NCBI GenBank assembly: GCA_963922205.1
Contig: CAWUHX010000128.1
Span: 124,001-188,000, forward strand
Direction: 5' to 3'
Source of the DNA: Romanomermis culicivorax
Taxonomy: Eukaryota > Nematoda > Enoplea > Mermithida > Mermithidae
Length of the DNA: 64,000 nt
The notes below the pieces were generated by a model. The model had not been told where the DNA came from. It did not search any database and worked only from the letters and a program-made list of their open reading frames with translations. The translations under genes and the position numbers were made by a program. Positions 32,225-44,523 of the stretch are shown piece by piece; position 1 is the stretch's first letter; each line of letters begins with the position of its first letter.

Positions 32225-33607
32225 TTTACCTGTAAGAGGTCCGACCACTGGGGGGAGGGTAAACCCAATATTTTGGGGGTGGGGGTCCCAACATTTCCAA
32301 AATTTGGGGGGGAGGGGGTCAAAAAAACCTCAAAGAAGTCGAAAAAATTCCGAAAATTTGCCCAAAAAGGTCAAAAAAGCCACTTTTTTCCTCATTTTTT
32401 CCAATTTTTCCGAGTTTGGGGGGGGGGGGTTGGGTGTAGCAGCGTTTTTTTGTGCACTGACATTTGTGCCAATCGGCACAAGAGACCAACAAAATTTGTG
32501 CCAATGGCACAAAAAATTTTTTTCTACAAGGAACATATTGAAAACTCCGGAAAAGTTTCAGGCCAAAAGTTTGATAAAAATATCTCCATTTGAAGCTACT
32601 AACGGATTAATTTTTTGTAAAAATCATGCCCTATTTTTGATCTCTAATTTATTCTTTCAAATCTTCTAAAATTTGTCCTTCACATTTATTCATTATTTCC
32701 TCGTTCTCGACTAATTATATTTTGTATTGTAATTTTGTGTTCTTTTTCTACAGGTAATAAAATCTTTCATTCATTCATTCAACCTATTTTTCAGCAAACC
32801 ACGACAGTGAAATAAGAAAAAACTGCAAGAAAATAGTTCAAGGCGATTTAAAAAGAAATGGAATGCTGAGAAAATTTGAATAACTCTAGGATTGTTCAGG
32901 AAGTTCAAATTGATTCAATTTTTGAATGCGAATATTTATATAATGTAAAGACTAGAGAGAATAAAGTCTAAAATTGTGTAAATTTTCGGTCGAAACACTG
33001 TATTAACGATTTCTATTTTTCTATTAAAATCAATCAAACACAAAAATTAAGGATTTCAGTTCTAGAACTGAATCTGACTGAATGAACAGAGAATATTCAG
33101 AATTTTTTTTCATTCATTGGTCATTAACAGCCTGTAAAGTTTGCTGCAGCTTGCAACGATACTCTAATACACAATACACTGTTGGAAGAGAAATCGATCG
33201 CTTTCGGGTCTAATATACTTGTGGGAAATATTATATGCATTGAATCGGCGCGAAGCGCCGAAAATTTTTGGCATTTTCAGCGCCTAAAAACGTCTGAAAA
33301 TCTAGGAAATTTAATGTTTGACCAGCCAAAAATTTTGTGCCAATTGGCATTAACGCTCAAAATTTTTTGTGCCATTTTAAATATTTTTGTGCCAAAAACC
33401 ATGTTTTGGCACAAAACAAAAAAAAAATATTTTGGCACAGAACAAAAATTCGGCACAAAAAAACAAAACATGGTTCTTGGCACAAAAAAACACTGGGGTG
33501 TAGGGTTGACCAAGTTGGGGGCTGGGGTCCCGACATTTGGGTATAGGGTTCGACCAAGTTAGGGGTGGGGGTCCCCCCCTCAACCTCCCCCCCCAATTAC
33601 AGATATG
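32225..33607. mobile_element. Poly-G family element split by a GTGCCA-family insertion
   Basis: The left end TTTACCTGTAAGAGG and right end TTACAGATATG are family ends. The flanks TTTGCTGC and TTTGATGC form an 8-bp duplication with one mismatch. The insertion at 32,440-33,495 sits inside its G-rich right half. Confidence 0.75.
32440..33495. mobile_element. GTGCCA-family hAT-like element
   Basis: CAGCGTTTTTTTGTGC at the left and ...CACAAAAAAACACTG at the right, with the perfect 8-bp duplication GGGTGTAG (32,432-32,439 and 33,496-33,503). Its right 170 bp is a dense array of TTGTGCCA/TGGCACAA. It contains a CGGCGC..GCGCCG hairpin at about 33,247 and a retroposon-like tail at 32,650-32,785. Confidence 0.9.
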
Positions 33608-35836
33608 TTTGATGCCCGGTTTTTACCTGGAAGATTTTTTCCACATGAAAACCCAACTGAACCCAAAATGTTCTTCCTCATTTTGCAAGAAATTTCCACA
33701 TTTTCAGAACCTTTATAATGTTGGCACTGATGTTTTTTTTCTGCATTTTATATGTCAAACCAAACATTCTGATGTTTTTAGAGTGAGTAACGTGCAGAAA
33801 TCAGGGAAAAATTCTCCAAATTCTAGTCGGATCAGCCAAATTGAGCTCATCATGAATGATATATTCACGTTCTACTACAAGGGCTGAAAGCATTTTAACG
33901 ATAGCGTTCGCATTAATTTATGTGCTATTAACATTTCTGTGGTCGTGAGTAGGGTTATCGAATTCTATTTATTTCTAGGTTCAGCACAGAGCGCCAGACA
34001 AATTTTCGGATTTTCATTTTCAAAAGCACTAACAAATGAATCTTTGCAACAAATATTCCCGAAAAGAAACTCTATCACTATTAGTGTCTGGAATCATGTC
34101 TTCAATTTTCGTCGCCTATAAATGTAAAAGTTATTTTGAAAACGTTTGAAAAATGCCCAACCCGGAGAGAAAAAGTTGATAGAACTGATGAAAAATCACA
34201 ATTTTCGGCGAAACACTGACTGTTAATGATTACAAAGTGACTCGAGTAACTAATTGATAGACAATGTTGAGGGTTGATTAGTAAGTGAGTAGGTGATTTT
34301 TATGCACAGTCCCGGTTGCAATGTATGTTCAACCTGAAGAAAAAATTTAGTTACACAGATAACTTTTTGTTTGCTAACTGTAAAATAAAGAAATTCGCTG
34401 AATTTTATCAAAACAACCATGGAAAGCTATGTAACTTTCTTGTACTTCAATTTATGTGCATAGGATTTAGGCTTTCAAAACTCAATCACCTGAATTTTAG
34501 GGAGAAAACGAAAAGGTAGCTATCAGTAACGTGTTCGGCGCGTAATGCCGAAAATTTTTTGTTAAATTTTTGATATTGTAGAATGCTCGAAAGTGAATCT
34601 TTTGAACTTTTATTTCCTAGACAGAAATTTTATTTTCTCAGTCTTAGACAATCGCGAAAAGATTTTGACAATCGCGAAAAGGTTTTGAGACTTAGACAAT
34701 CGCGAAAAGATTTTGAAAAAATAACCGAGAAAAATCTAGCTTTTCGTCAAATTCGTCAAAAAACAGTACGAGCTAAAACATTTATCCACATATGTTGATA
34801 ACTAAAAGCTATATAAGCATTAGCTAGAATATTTTCTAACCGTCCAGCAAAAAAACTAAGGAAAATAATAAATAAATTCAAAAAATCCTGAGAATTTGGA
34901 CTTATTTACATATTATAATGCATAAGAATCCATCTCCGGACAGGAAATCCTACAACCTAATCAAAAGGGCTGTCAGAATCAGATTTCAAAGTTGCGCGGT
35001 GCAACTTGACAGAAAAAATGTGATTGCATAGCCCGAAATCTGGCTGCCCTGTGCAAAAACCCTAGAAGATGTATAGTAAGCATGACGCCTGATACAAAAT
35101 AATGATAATTTTACCTATATGACCGGCTGGAATTTTGACTTCTTAAAGTTCACTAAAACGTAGCTTTTTAGTTCTGAATTCCCCGAAATTTTTTCCTCAA
35201 AAGACCCCATTTGATGAAAAAATGGTGTCTTCCGTCATACTCGGAACAGAACATATATGTACGTTACAGTTGAGAATTTATTTTCATTTAATCAGTCACT
35301 GACAACATATAAGTTTGCTGCGATAAATGTACTACAGAATGAAAATTTGCCCTTTTTCGAGCCCAGTAAGAGTAGTTAATACAGCAGTTAAAATTTTTTG
35401 TTTCCAATCCTTAAGATGGCTAGAAGTCAAGTGAATTTGGTTTTCGATTTTTGAGAAAATTTGTGCCCTTAGCACAAACGCGCAGAATTTTTGTGCCATT
35501 GCAGAATTTTTTGTGTCAAAAACATGTTTTGGCTCAAAAAACGCTGGTTTCGAGGCAAAAATTCACTGATCACTATTCTTGTAATTGAGAGGATTATCGA
35601 ACCTTATTCAAACACTATACCATTGGGTCATTGGAAGTAGGTTAACTGAGCGGGCTTGGCTTAGACTTTGTCGTCATTGAGGTTTGCGCCCTAAGCCTAA
35701 GCCTCGCCTCGTTAATCCCCTTCCAAAAACCCATTATGCTCAAGTATAACGTTCATAAAATTTCCTAAAACTACCTCCATGAAGCTTTTGAATTCATTTT
35801 ACGTTAAGAAATGGATAATCGCTTAAAAAGTTTAGA
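33608..35836. other. AT-rich repeat-derived DNA
   Basis: No gene recognised. Three near-identical GACAATCGCGAAAA units lie at about 34,645-34,710. An isolated right end of a GTGCCA-family element (GCTCAAAAAACGCTG) is at about 35,530-35,545. Confidence 0.5.
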
Positions 35837-35844
35837 GTTGATGT

Positions 35845-36231
35845 TAATGCTGAACATCGGGTGCCCGGATATCCCAGAACCCGGGTACAAAAATAAAACG
35901 CTACCCGGGTAATTCCGATACCCGTTTCGATTATTGATAAATTTTCATAATAATGAAATAAGAAATAAAAACGTTGTCAAAGTTTATTTTATGGAAATAT
36001 GGAAATAAAACGTCATTGAAGTTTATTTTATTTTTTTGTGCCACAAAATTTGCATTTTACACATACTGATTAATAATTTACATTTTCATACTGTTCAACT
36101 GATTTTTTATGATAACATACTTCATTTACATTATCTTTTCATACCTTATATAATTACCTGGGCAATTCCGGTACCTGGGTAATGACTGGTCAGGGTACCC
36201 AGGTAACAAATTTCCTCCGTGTTCAGCACTA
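35845..36231. mobile_element. 387-bp hAT-like element with CCCGGGTA palindromes
   Basis: TAATGCTGAACA at the left and the inverse TGTTCAGCACTA at the right, with the perfect 8-bp duplication GTTGATGT (35,837-35,844 and 36,232-36,239). It sits inside a copy of the dispersed ~600-bp hairpin repeat. Confidence 0.88.
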
Positions 36232-36645
36232 GTTGATGTGTTGATCTTTCTCAAAGAAAGTACTAAAGAAAAAATGTGGATGTCCATCAAATATCAAGAT
36301 AAAATATTGGAGATTACCAATTGAAACATGAGGTAATGTTTAAGACAATAAAAACTATTAAAGATTAAATGATAAGTGAAGGTGATGGCAGTCTGGCAGA
36401 CATGCTAAAAGCCGCGCCTGAGCTATAAATAGTAAACAATAATGATTTGGACCTTCTAAAATGCACCAATCATCCCAATAAATTTTCCTTTTCCGGATTT
36501 TTTTTTCGTTAAAAGCACGATTTGAAGCAAAAAACAGTGTAACGGATCCGATCGCGATTGTAGCTCTCACAAAATGAGTGAAAATATTAATAGTGAGTGA
36601 TTTTTCCTGAACAGGCTTGATCCCACAAAAATATCTTTTTTACAG

Positions 36646-38264
36646 AACGTTTGTGGCTAAAAGTCCAATATTTTAGCATATTTTCCGGTGACTTGTTCAG
36701 CGAACCGGTTTTATTCAACGGTTTTGAATGGTAAGAAGTGATTTTTTTGTTGTGAGTTGTTGACAAATGCTTTCATTTCAGGAATATTAAAATCAGCACC
36801 AATAGAGAAGACGTCTCATTTTTCTTGTGTTGTAGATTACCTCAGTACGTAACTAATTTTCTTGCTGAATGTTGGCCAAATCTTTTGTATTTTACTTGTT
36901 TGTAGAGCCGATCCGGAAACCTGGTGGTCATGCAGAGCCAGAGGTTCCATGATGATTATTTCTCGCAGAGCTCATTTTTCGTGTATTAAGAAAGAAATTG
37001 ATTTCAAATTTACATTTTTCTCGGCAAGCTCGGGCTACCATAATTTCATTGATTTCGAAGTAATATATTCTGTTCGAAGCTGCAAAAAAACTAAAAACTT
37101 TGTTCTTCCAGGAATTGATCGATCCAGAAAAAGGTTTAATATGCAATGATAACGTCATTTTTCAAGTTTGGATCACAGTGTCCGAAATAGAAATGCAGTG
37201 AGTAGTTTTTTTTCGTCTCTCGGATAATATACATGCAGGTTATGGGGGAATCTAGCAAAACAGTGAAAGTTTGGGGATATTTTTCTGTTATAAAACTGAA
37301 AAAATTTCGGACCCGTTATTTTCGCCTCTAATAAAAGTGAAACGGAACAATTCAAAACCTTATTCTTGAAGAACATTACATGGCTTGAACAGTCCAAGAA
37401 TGTAAAATTAGCGAAAAATATTACAAATATTGAATCCGATTGCCATCCTCTGATCAAGCATCATGATTTCGATTAATAGTAAAAGTGGTGGAAGAATGTA
37501 TTGTAAAATCAAACCCTTATTTTTAGAAAGCTTAGCACTTTAGAGATGAATGCCCTCACTATCGTCAATTATGTCGAAAGATTTAAAAATATGTTTAACA
37601 AGCTGAGCAGAGTTCGCAAATTCTTGATGGTAGAGTTTAAATCTACTTTTCCGGAGTTTTCTTCGCCCACACTTTTTGATCGCTGTTGGCATCGTGCTAT
37701 GGACACCATAATTAAATTAAAATTAGCAAATCCGACGCAACTCATGAACATCACGCCGCAATATTTGATCAATTTGTGGGAATTTCTACAACGTGATAAT
37801 TATATACCGAAGCCGGATGCGAAGAATGAAGCTAGATTTAAAAAACTGTTGAATTCTGCCATCGTCGACATTTCTGAAAAAGATAAAAGTTCTGAAGTTA
37901 GTGTTTGTCTTCTGAAGAATTTTTTACAAAATTTCTCATGCTCTAGTTTCTGATTTAAATTTTATTGGACAACCAAGAGTAAAAATTTCCCTCTCCCGTT
38001 CAGATCATACCTGGACAAACTCTATCGGTTCATGTGGTACCAGCCAGCCCAAAAAGTTGGTTGGTTTCCAAATGCTTTTGATGGTTGCCATGCGAAATGA
38101 GGGTAGGGAACCAGATGCATAGTAAATTTGTCTTGTAGCAAATGGACAGGACGCAATCTCTCAAGTTTATTCAAGAGTCTACACACTTTTTACGACATAC
38201 CAGTGTACTCAGTGGAAAAACTCGAAAGTCAGAAAAAAAATTACGAAATCTTGGAAAAGTTTGA
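36646..38264 (+). CDS. MATH-domain (TRAF-like) protein, multi-exon, 5' end not found
   Basis: Exons 36,646-36,730, 36,782-36,844, 36,906-37,059, 37,112-37,197 and 37,527-37,896 join with consistent phase at every junction, and each intron has GT donor and AG acceptor. The first four encode a complete-looking MATH domain: a WLKVQYFS strand, FNGFEWNIKIS, FFLCC, TWWSCRA, then GYHNFIDFEELIDPEKG and NDNVIFQVWITV. The pattern is closest to the MATH domain of USP7-type deubiquitinases, which binds short peptides on ubiquitin-pathway substrates. The fifth exon (123 codons) is helical and unrecognised. A sixth exon from 38,139 fits in phase and stops at 38,264, but a different frame there is open longer and looks like a coiled coil, so the 3' end is uncertain. 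No peptidase domain is seen, so it may be a MATH-only family member. Confidence 0.75.
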
Positions 38265-39091
38265 GAAGTTGAAAAAGTGCATTTTTGTGATCTTTAAAAG
38301 ATCAAAATTTCCTGTTGCCTGGAACCGATTTTTATTCATCAGATTTGGCTCGAGCGCGACACTCTGAAAGTCAAATGCTATTATCCAATTAACATTTCAT
38401 AGGATTTTTCTGTCGATCTTATTTATATATTTTCCTGCTCAGTGAGTGTTATAAATCACGATAGTTATAGACAGATTAATACAGGAAAAATCACTGCGAT
38501 TAAGATTTCCCTGTGTACTTTGTACATACATACTTTTTACCATTCTACAACTTGGTTATAAAATCTGAAAAAACTGAAAAATTCTGGGAAAATGACCCGT
38601 AAAAGCCTCAGAATTTCACTTTGAAAATTTCTCTCCGAGACAAACATTCTTAACTCCACACAAAGATCCTTTTGATATCTTTATTCAAAGTACAAAAAGA
38701 TTTTGTCTGCATTACCTGGTCGGAAAACGCTTTCCCAGGCTCTAAAATCAGAAAACATGGCAAATTTGGCGCGGTCTTTACTTCATAATTTTTCAGAATG
38801 GTTCGTCCAATGTTTCCCCCGTTCCTTTTGGAGCGAACCCCTTCAGAAAATAAGAATTGTGGTGCATTTTTGAACATGAAATCGAGGCTGAATTTAAAAG
38901 CATCATGGAAGCAATTTTCAAAAATTGCAAGTTTGAATAGAAGTTTTTCAAATCATAAAAGTATGAGTATTTTTTCAATTTTAAAATGAGAAATGTTGTT
39001 GAACAGAAAATTTGAACCTTCTTATGTTTCTCGAATAAGTTATCAGGAAATTGATTTTCCAGCATGAAGCTGCATCCCTCAATACTGTGTA
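38265..39091. other. AT-rich DNA downstream of the MATH gene
   Basis: Contains a diverged repeat (about 38,735-39,000) shared with 27,670-27,990. No gene recognised. Confidence 0.45.
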
Positions 39092-39099
39092 CTTTTGTG

Positions 39100-39306
39100 C
39101 ATACCTGTAAGACCTCGGACCAGTTGGGGGTGGGGGTAGAAAAAAGTCGAAATTTTTCCAAAAAAAAAAACATACACTTTTTTGCAAATTTTTTTTATTT
39201 TTTCCAAACTGGTGGGGGGGGTTGGGGGGAAATGATTTTGGGTACAGGGTTGGCCAAGTTGGGGGGGGGGGTCCCCCCCCAACCCTCCCCCCCAAGTACA
39301 GGTATG
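39100..39306. mobile_element. Poly-G family element
   Basis: CATACCTGTAAGACCTCGG to AAGTACAGGTATG. Flanks CTTTTGTG and CCTTTGTG form an 8-bp duplication with one mismatch. Confidence 0.82.
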
Positions 39307-39340
39307 CCTTTGTGCTATACAATAAGATCATGAACTCAAG

Positions 39341-40428
39341 CAGGGTTTCTTTTGACCTACGAGCCACAAGCCAAGTGGGTTGTTGACCTAAAATTTTGCA
39401 AGCCATTCCAAATTTTTACAAGCCAATTTTATAATATCAGTATACGTGAATAAATTTCAATGCTAGGTTATTTTTTTAAGAAATGAGCATCACGGCAATC
39501 GATCAAAAAAGAGATGTCATTCAACATTTATTCAATCGTTAATTCATTAAAATTCAGGAAACATTTGAAATTTTTGAGTTTGATCGAAGTCTAATCTACA
39601 AGCATTGTGGAACAATTTTTCCAGAAAACTATCCAAGAACATAATGACTTTGAGTTACATGAGAAATCGATGGTTAAGTCCTCTATGACGACAAGTGAGA
39701 GCCCAAAAAAGCTATTAATCTTTCCTGCCTGAAACGCCGGAAAATTTTTTTCGGTATTGACATCCTGCGATGCTGGAAAATCAATTCTCCAAAAACTTAT
39801 TTGATGAATTGGATTCGAATTCTCTGTTCAAAATTCGTAATTTATAGAATTTCATGTTTGAAAAATTTTAAAACCATTAATTTATTCTCTCACTCTCATG
39901 AACTTGGCCGAAAACATATGAGTAAGAAGAGTAGAAATTTCCGAAAACTACTTCCATGAAGCTTTTGGATTGATTTTACGTTAAAAAAGGAATAATCGCT
40001 TCAAAAAGTTTACAGACTTGACGTATTGATCTTTCTAAAAAAATGTGTCAAGGGAAAAATGTGAATCTTCATTAAATATTAAGATGAAATATTGAAGATT
40101 ACTAATTAAAACATGAAATAATATCTTTAGGATGATTAAAACTATTAAAGATTAAAGGATAAGTGAAGGTAGACATGTTAGATGCAGCGGCTGAGCTAGG
40201 AAATATATAATAATGCTTATTTAAGTTATAACTGGCGCCAGGCGCCAGAAAATTTTGAGATTATGACCTTCTAAAATGCACCAAAATGCATCTTTTCTAT
40301 ATCCGATATGATCAAACACATGACTCAAAAAATTCTGACAAGCCATTTTGGCTTGCTGGACTAAAATTCTACAAGCCATTTTGTCAGTCTAACAAGCCAT
40401 GGCTTGTAAAATTCTAAAAAAAACTATG
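39341..40428. mobile_element. hAT-like nonautonomous element with CAAGCC repeats, copy B
   Basis: CAGGGTTTCTTTTGACC at the left and ...CTAAAAAAAACTATG at the right, with the perfect 8-bp duplication AACTCAAG (39,333-39,340 and 40,429-40,436). ACAAGCC blocks crowd both ends. The interior carries the dispersed ~600-bp hairpin repeat with GGCGCC.GGCGCC near 40,234. It is inverted relative to 21,701-22,391. Confidence 0.9.
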
Positions 40429-40436
40429 AACTCAAG

Positions 40437-42560
40437 TGCTATCTTGAACAAGGCGTTTTCCGCACACTCTTCTTTAGGCTGTGCGGAAAAAGTTTTTGAA
40501 TTTTCCGCACAGAATAGGAGTTTTTCGGTCGTTTCTACGGCTGACATTGATGAAGAGGTGCATTTTGGTGCAATTTAGAAGGTCAAAATCTCAAATTTTT
40601 CCGACGCTCCGCGCCAGCAATGGCAATAATTTGTAATGTTCACTACAACTGTAAGCTGAAGCACAGCCGAAAAAAGTCAAGTTTCATTTCTCAGTTATCC
40701 ATGATTGTTTCCATGAATCTGCTACATCTCTGCTAGAGTGAGTAAAACTCGTCACTTCATAATGAGAATATAATTTTCACGACTAATATGAATTTGTGTA
40801 TTTTTCTCACATTTCTTCATACATTTATTTAATACCATCATTTTTGCAGGGAAAATTTGAACCCAGAGTATTACAAATTATCTCTACCAGGCCTCTAACA
40901 GGAGGGGGTTGGCACCAAGACCCCCCCCCCCCAAATGTTTCAAGAGTTAAAAAATAGAGACCTTTGGTTTTTTTCTTCAAGAAAAAGTCAGGTCACAAAT
41001 GCCAATTTTACAGTAACTTGAGTGAAAAAAATGTGTGACCCCCCCGGAAAAAATTCCTGGCTATAGGCTTGATCTCTACAATACATTTTCCAACATTTCA
41101 GTAGCCCCTGTGTTTAAAAATTCTCCGGTGCTACGCACTGAAAGAAATAAACGTGCATGGTTTTCATGAATTGAAGTTTTTCATCTCATTTATCCAGATT
41201 TTGTTGGAAATTGAGATTTATAATTGACCTTCATGAATTCTTTCCCTCTCTTGAAGTTTTCTGAACTTTGTGAACACAAATTTTGTCACTGAAAAACGAT
41301 GAATACGCAATTCTCGACTGAAAATCTAACACTTTTATTGTAGACATAAGGGTTGAAAAGACTCATTTTTCCAGCGTTCTAGAACATCAAAATCTAGAAA
41401 TTGGGTTAATTGAAAAATCTATCGAAATTTATAAATCTTCAGCTCTAATCACAGAAATGACAGCAAAATTTTGCTCAAACAATCTGAAATAATGTTTTTG
41501 AACGAGAAAAACATATAATTTTCAAGCTTTTCCTGGCAATCTACAACTCTGCTCAACTTCGAATGGAAAACATTTTCGTGTGCCAAAAAATTTTTTAGTC
41601 ATTTCCGCGTGGTGCGGATGAAAGCGTGCTGAAATAACCCTGATCTGAAAGAAGGTTTGGGCAAAAATACACTCAAAATCAACGTTTTTATAGTACAAAA
41701 ATTTTTTGGCTGACCTTTGTTGGGGATGTACTTATGGTAGTAGAAATCCCACATCTATGCAAAATTGGTGAATCGACAAAGTTATGATTCGACCAAAAAG
41801 AAAAAGTTTTATCATTCTTGTACTTTGGTGTGTCGTGGGTGAGTCGTGTTTGCTTCTGTTTATATTATTTCTTTTACGCCCAATAAAAGCAAGCGTCGAC
41901 AGCTTGACACACACATTATCATAATAATATTCTTATTATTATTTATTATTTTATTGTTATATTACTTGTGCAATAAGCGGGAGCAGGAGCCGTCTTACAG
42001 GGGATCCAAAGCCAAGGTAAAGCCCCAGCTCCTTGGGATATTAGTGAAGTGAGTTCTTTGTACTTGTGTTAACCTTTTCTGAGGCATCTGGGGAGACCCT
42101 GAGTGCCCTTCGATTGCAAGAGTTAGAGTTCCCAGTTACTTATTAGTGTGTTTACTTCTGCTTAAGGACTGTTGCACTGTGTTTAGTTGATTGCTAATAG
42201 GAAGCTCCTTTGAGTGACCTACAGTAGTCAGTTGAATACAAGCCAATAGTGCTTGGGTTATATTGCTGACGTCTTTCGACCTAAGCAGAGAAGTAAACAT
42301 AACACCTTGTACATGTACAAAAAGGCTCGTACAAATAAAACACTGCAGTTGCACCTATTGTTTATTATAAACGAGATAATAACTAGCTTTGGATCAAGCC
42401 TTGCACACCTTGACGGATTCATGAGGGTCAAAATCAATGGTTCACCAATTGAAAATTTCAATACTGCTCAATGGCCCAGTTTGCAAAGTGATGATCCAAC
42501 CATAGGAGCAAAAACCAAATCATCAAATAACAGTATAGTATATACTCGTCTGCTTAAGTA
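40437..42560. other. AT-rich DNA, no firm gene
   Basis: TTCCGCAC blocks near 40,450-40,520 and 41,600-41,620 suggest ends of another decayed transposon. Open frames at 41,846-42,052 (with a hydrophobic Ile/Leu run) and 42,253-42,561 (102 codons) show no recognisable domain and lack clear splice context. Confidence 0.4.
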
Positions 42561-42778
42561 GATACCTGTAATTAGGGGGCCGAAACTTGGTCGAACCCCA
42601 TACTTAAATGTTGGGACCCCCTAATTCGGGAAAAATTGGAAAAAATTAGTTTATTTGGCCTTTTTTGGAAAATTTTCGAAATTTTCCGGTTTTTTGTCGA
42701 CCTCCTCAAAATTATGGGACACCCACCCAAAAATTTGGGGCTTACCGCCTCCCCTAGTGATCGGATCTCTTACAGGTA
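42561..42778. mobile_element. Old poly-G family element
   Basis: GATACCTGTAATTAGGGGG to CTTACAGGTA. The G tracts are shortened and the flanks no longer match well, so this looks like an old insertion. Confidence 0.6.
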
Positions 42779-43059
42779 ATGCTTGAACAATTATATCACC
42801 ATATTGGTTTTGTTTCCTTGATGTCTGATTGATTTCCTTTTTGGCTGATTGCTTGATTCTTAAGTTAATCAGTTTGGTTAGTTGAGATTGGTTTCCTCAT
42901 TAGCTGGTTCATTAACACTGTGATTCGGTTGGTTATTTCTTATCTGGCTGCTAATTTGACTGGTTCAACTATATAGCCAGTTGAGGAATTACCTGCAAAT
43001 TATAATTACTATTATTTATTACGTTTATTCACTTAGTGAATTAACCAACCATCAAGGAA

Positions 43060-44270
43060 ATCAAAGTAAGTTGCTTTTCCTTGTTGGTTGGTTGGTCTCC
43101 TTGCAGTTGAATTTTGGTTTATTCCCAGATTAGTGGTTAGTTGATTGATTTCCCGATTCACTAAGTGGTTGCTTGGTTGATTCCTTGATTGACTAGTTGG
43201 TTGGCTCATTGATTCTCTGGTTGGTTAGTTCATCGATTCCTTGGTTGGTTGATTCATTACTTCCCTGGTTGATTGGTCGGTTGATTGATTCCTCGATTGA
43301 TTAGTTGGTTGGTTCACTGATTTCCTGATTCTTTGGTTGTTTAGTTCATTGATTCCTTGGTTGGTTGATTGATTTCCCGATTGTTGGTTGGTTGATGCTT
43401 CAATTTGTTGGTCATCGATTCGTTGATTCTCTAGTTGGCTGGCTGATCCATTGGTTGATTGATTCATTGATTTCCTGGTTAATTGGTTGATTTCCTGATT
43501 GGTTGGTTCAATGATTCAATGATTGATTGGTTGGTTGGTTCATTGATTCCCTGGTTGGTTGGTTAGTTGATTCGCTGATTGGCTAGTTAATTGATGCCTT
43601 GATTGGTTAGTTGGTTGATTCATTGATTCTCAGGTTGGTTGTCTTATCTCCTGGTTTTTATTGGTTGCTTGGTTCATTCTCTAATTGGTTGGTTGATTGG
43701 ATGTTTGTTTCCCTGATTGGTTGGTTCATTGATTCCCTGGTTGGTTGGTTGATTCCCCGATTGGCTAGTTGATTGATGCCTCGATTGGTCAGTTGGTTGA
43801 TTCATTGATTCTCTGGTTGGTTGTCTTATCTCCTGGTTGGTTGGTTGCTTGGTTCATTCTCTAATTGGTTGGTTGATTGGATGTTTGTTTCCCTGATTGG
43901 TTGGTTCATTAATTCCCTGGTTGGTTGGTTGATTCTCCGATTGGCTAGTTGATTGATGCCTCGATTGGTCAGTTGGTTGATTCATTGATTCTCTGGTTGG
44001 TTTGTTGTTTCCCTGATTGGTTGATTCCCTGGTTGATTGGATGGTTGGTCGCTTCATCAGTCCCCTTCTGGCTGGTTGCTTCCCTAATTGGTTGGTTGGT
44101 TCGTTGATTTCATGGTTGGCTGTATCCCTGATTGGTTGATTGATTCTCTGATTTGTTTGATTTACTGATTAGCTGGTTCACTGCGATTGATTGGTTTACC
44201 GATTCCCTGACTAATTGGTTGGTAATTGATTACCTGGTTGGTTGGCCGATTCCCTGTTTACGTGGTTGAC
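43060..44270. repeat. Degenerate minisatellite of TTGGTTGATT/CATTGATTCCCTGG units
   Basis: About 1.2 kb of diverged repeats built on TTGGTTGGTTGATTCATTGATTCCCTGG. Two near-identical ~190-bp blocks (about 43,635-43,815 and 43,815-44,000) show a recent higher-order duplication. Minus-strand frames made of Asn-Gln-Ser-Thr repeats are by-products. Confidence 0.9.
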
Positions 44271-44523
44271 CTTTGAATTCTCGATTGCATTTTCTCGGTT
44301 AAAATCGGTTCATACACAAAACATGATCTGATGCTGAGAATCAAGTCATCTGGTACCGAAGTCGTCTGATCTGGTACCGAGTTGCATCCAGTTGAACCTA
44401 TTGTCCAGGTATGGTTTAGATCAGTCATTCAGATTCCGATTCGCAAAATTTTCTAACCCAACCCTGTAAACATATTGATTCGAATATTTTCATATGCCTA
44501 TCGATCATTTTTTGTTTTGTCAG

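Noticed and set aside
41846..42052. Single-pass membrane protein
   Set aside because: The Ile/Leu run comes from an ATTATT-rich low-complexity stretch, with no conserved context.
43060..44270. CRISPR-like array or Asn/Gln-rich protein
   Set aside because: There are no conserved repeats with unique spacers, the units are degenerate and contiguous, and the frames are by-products of the repeat.
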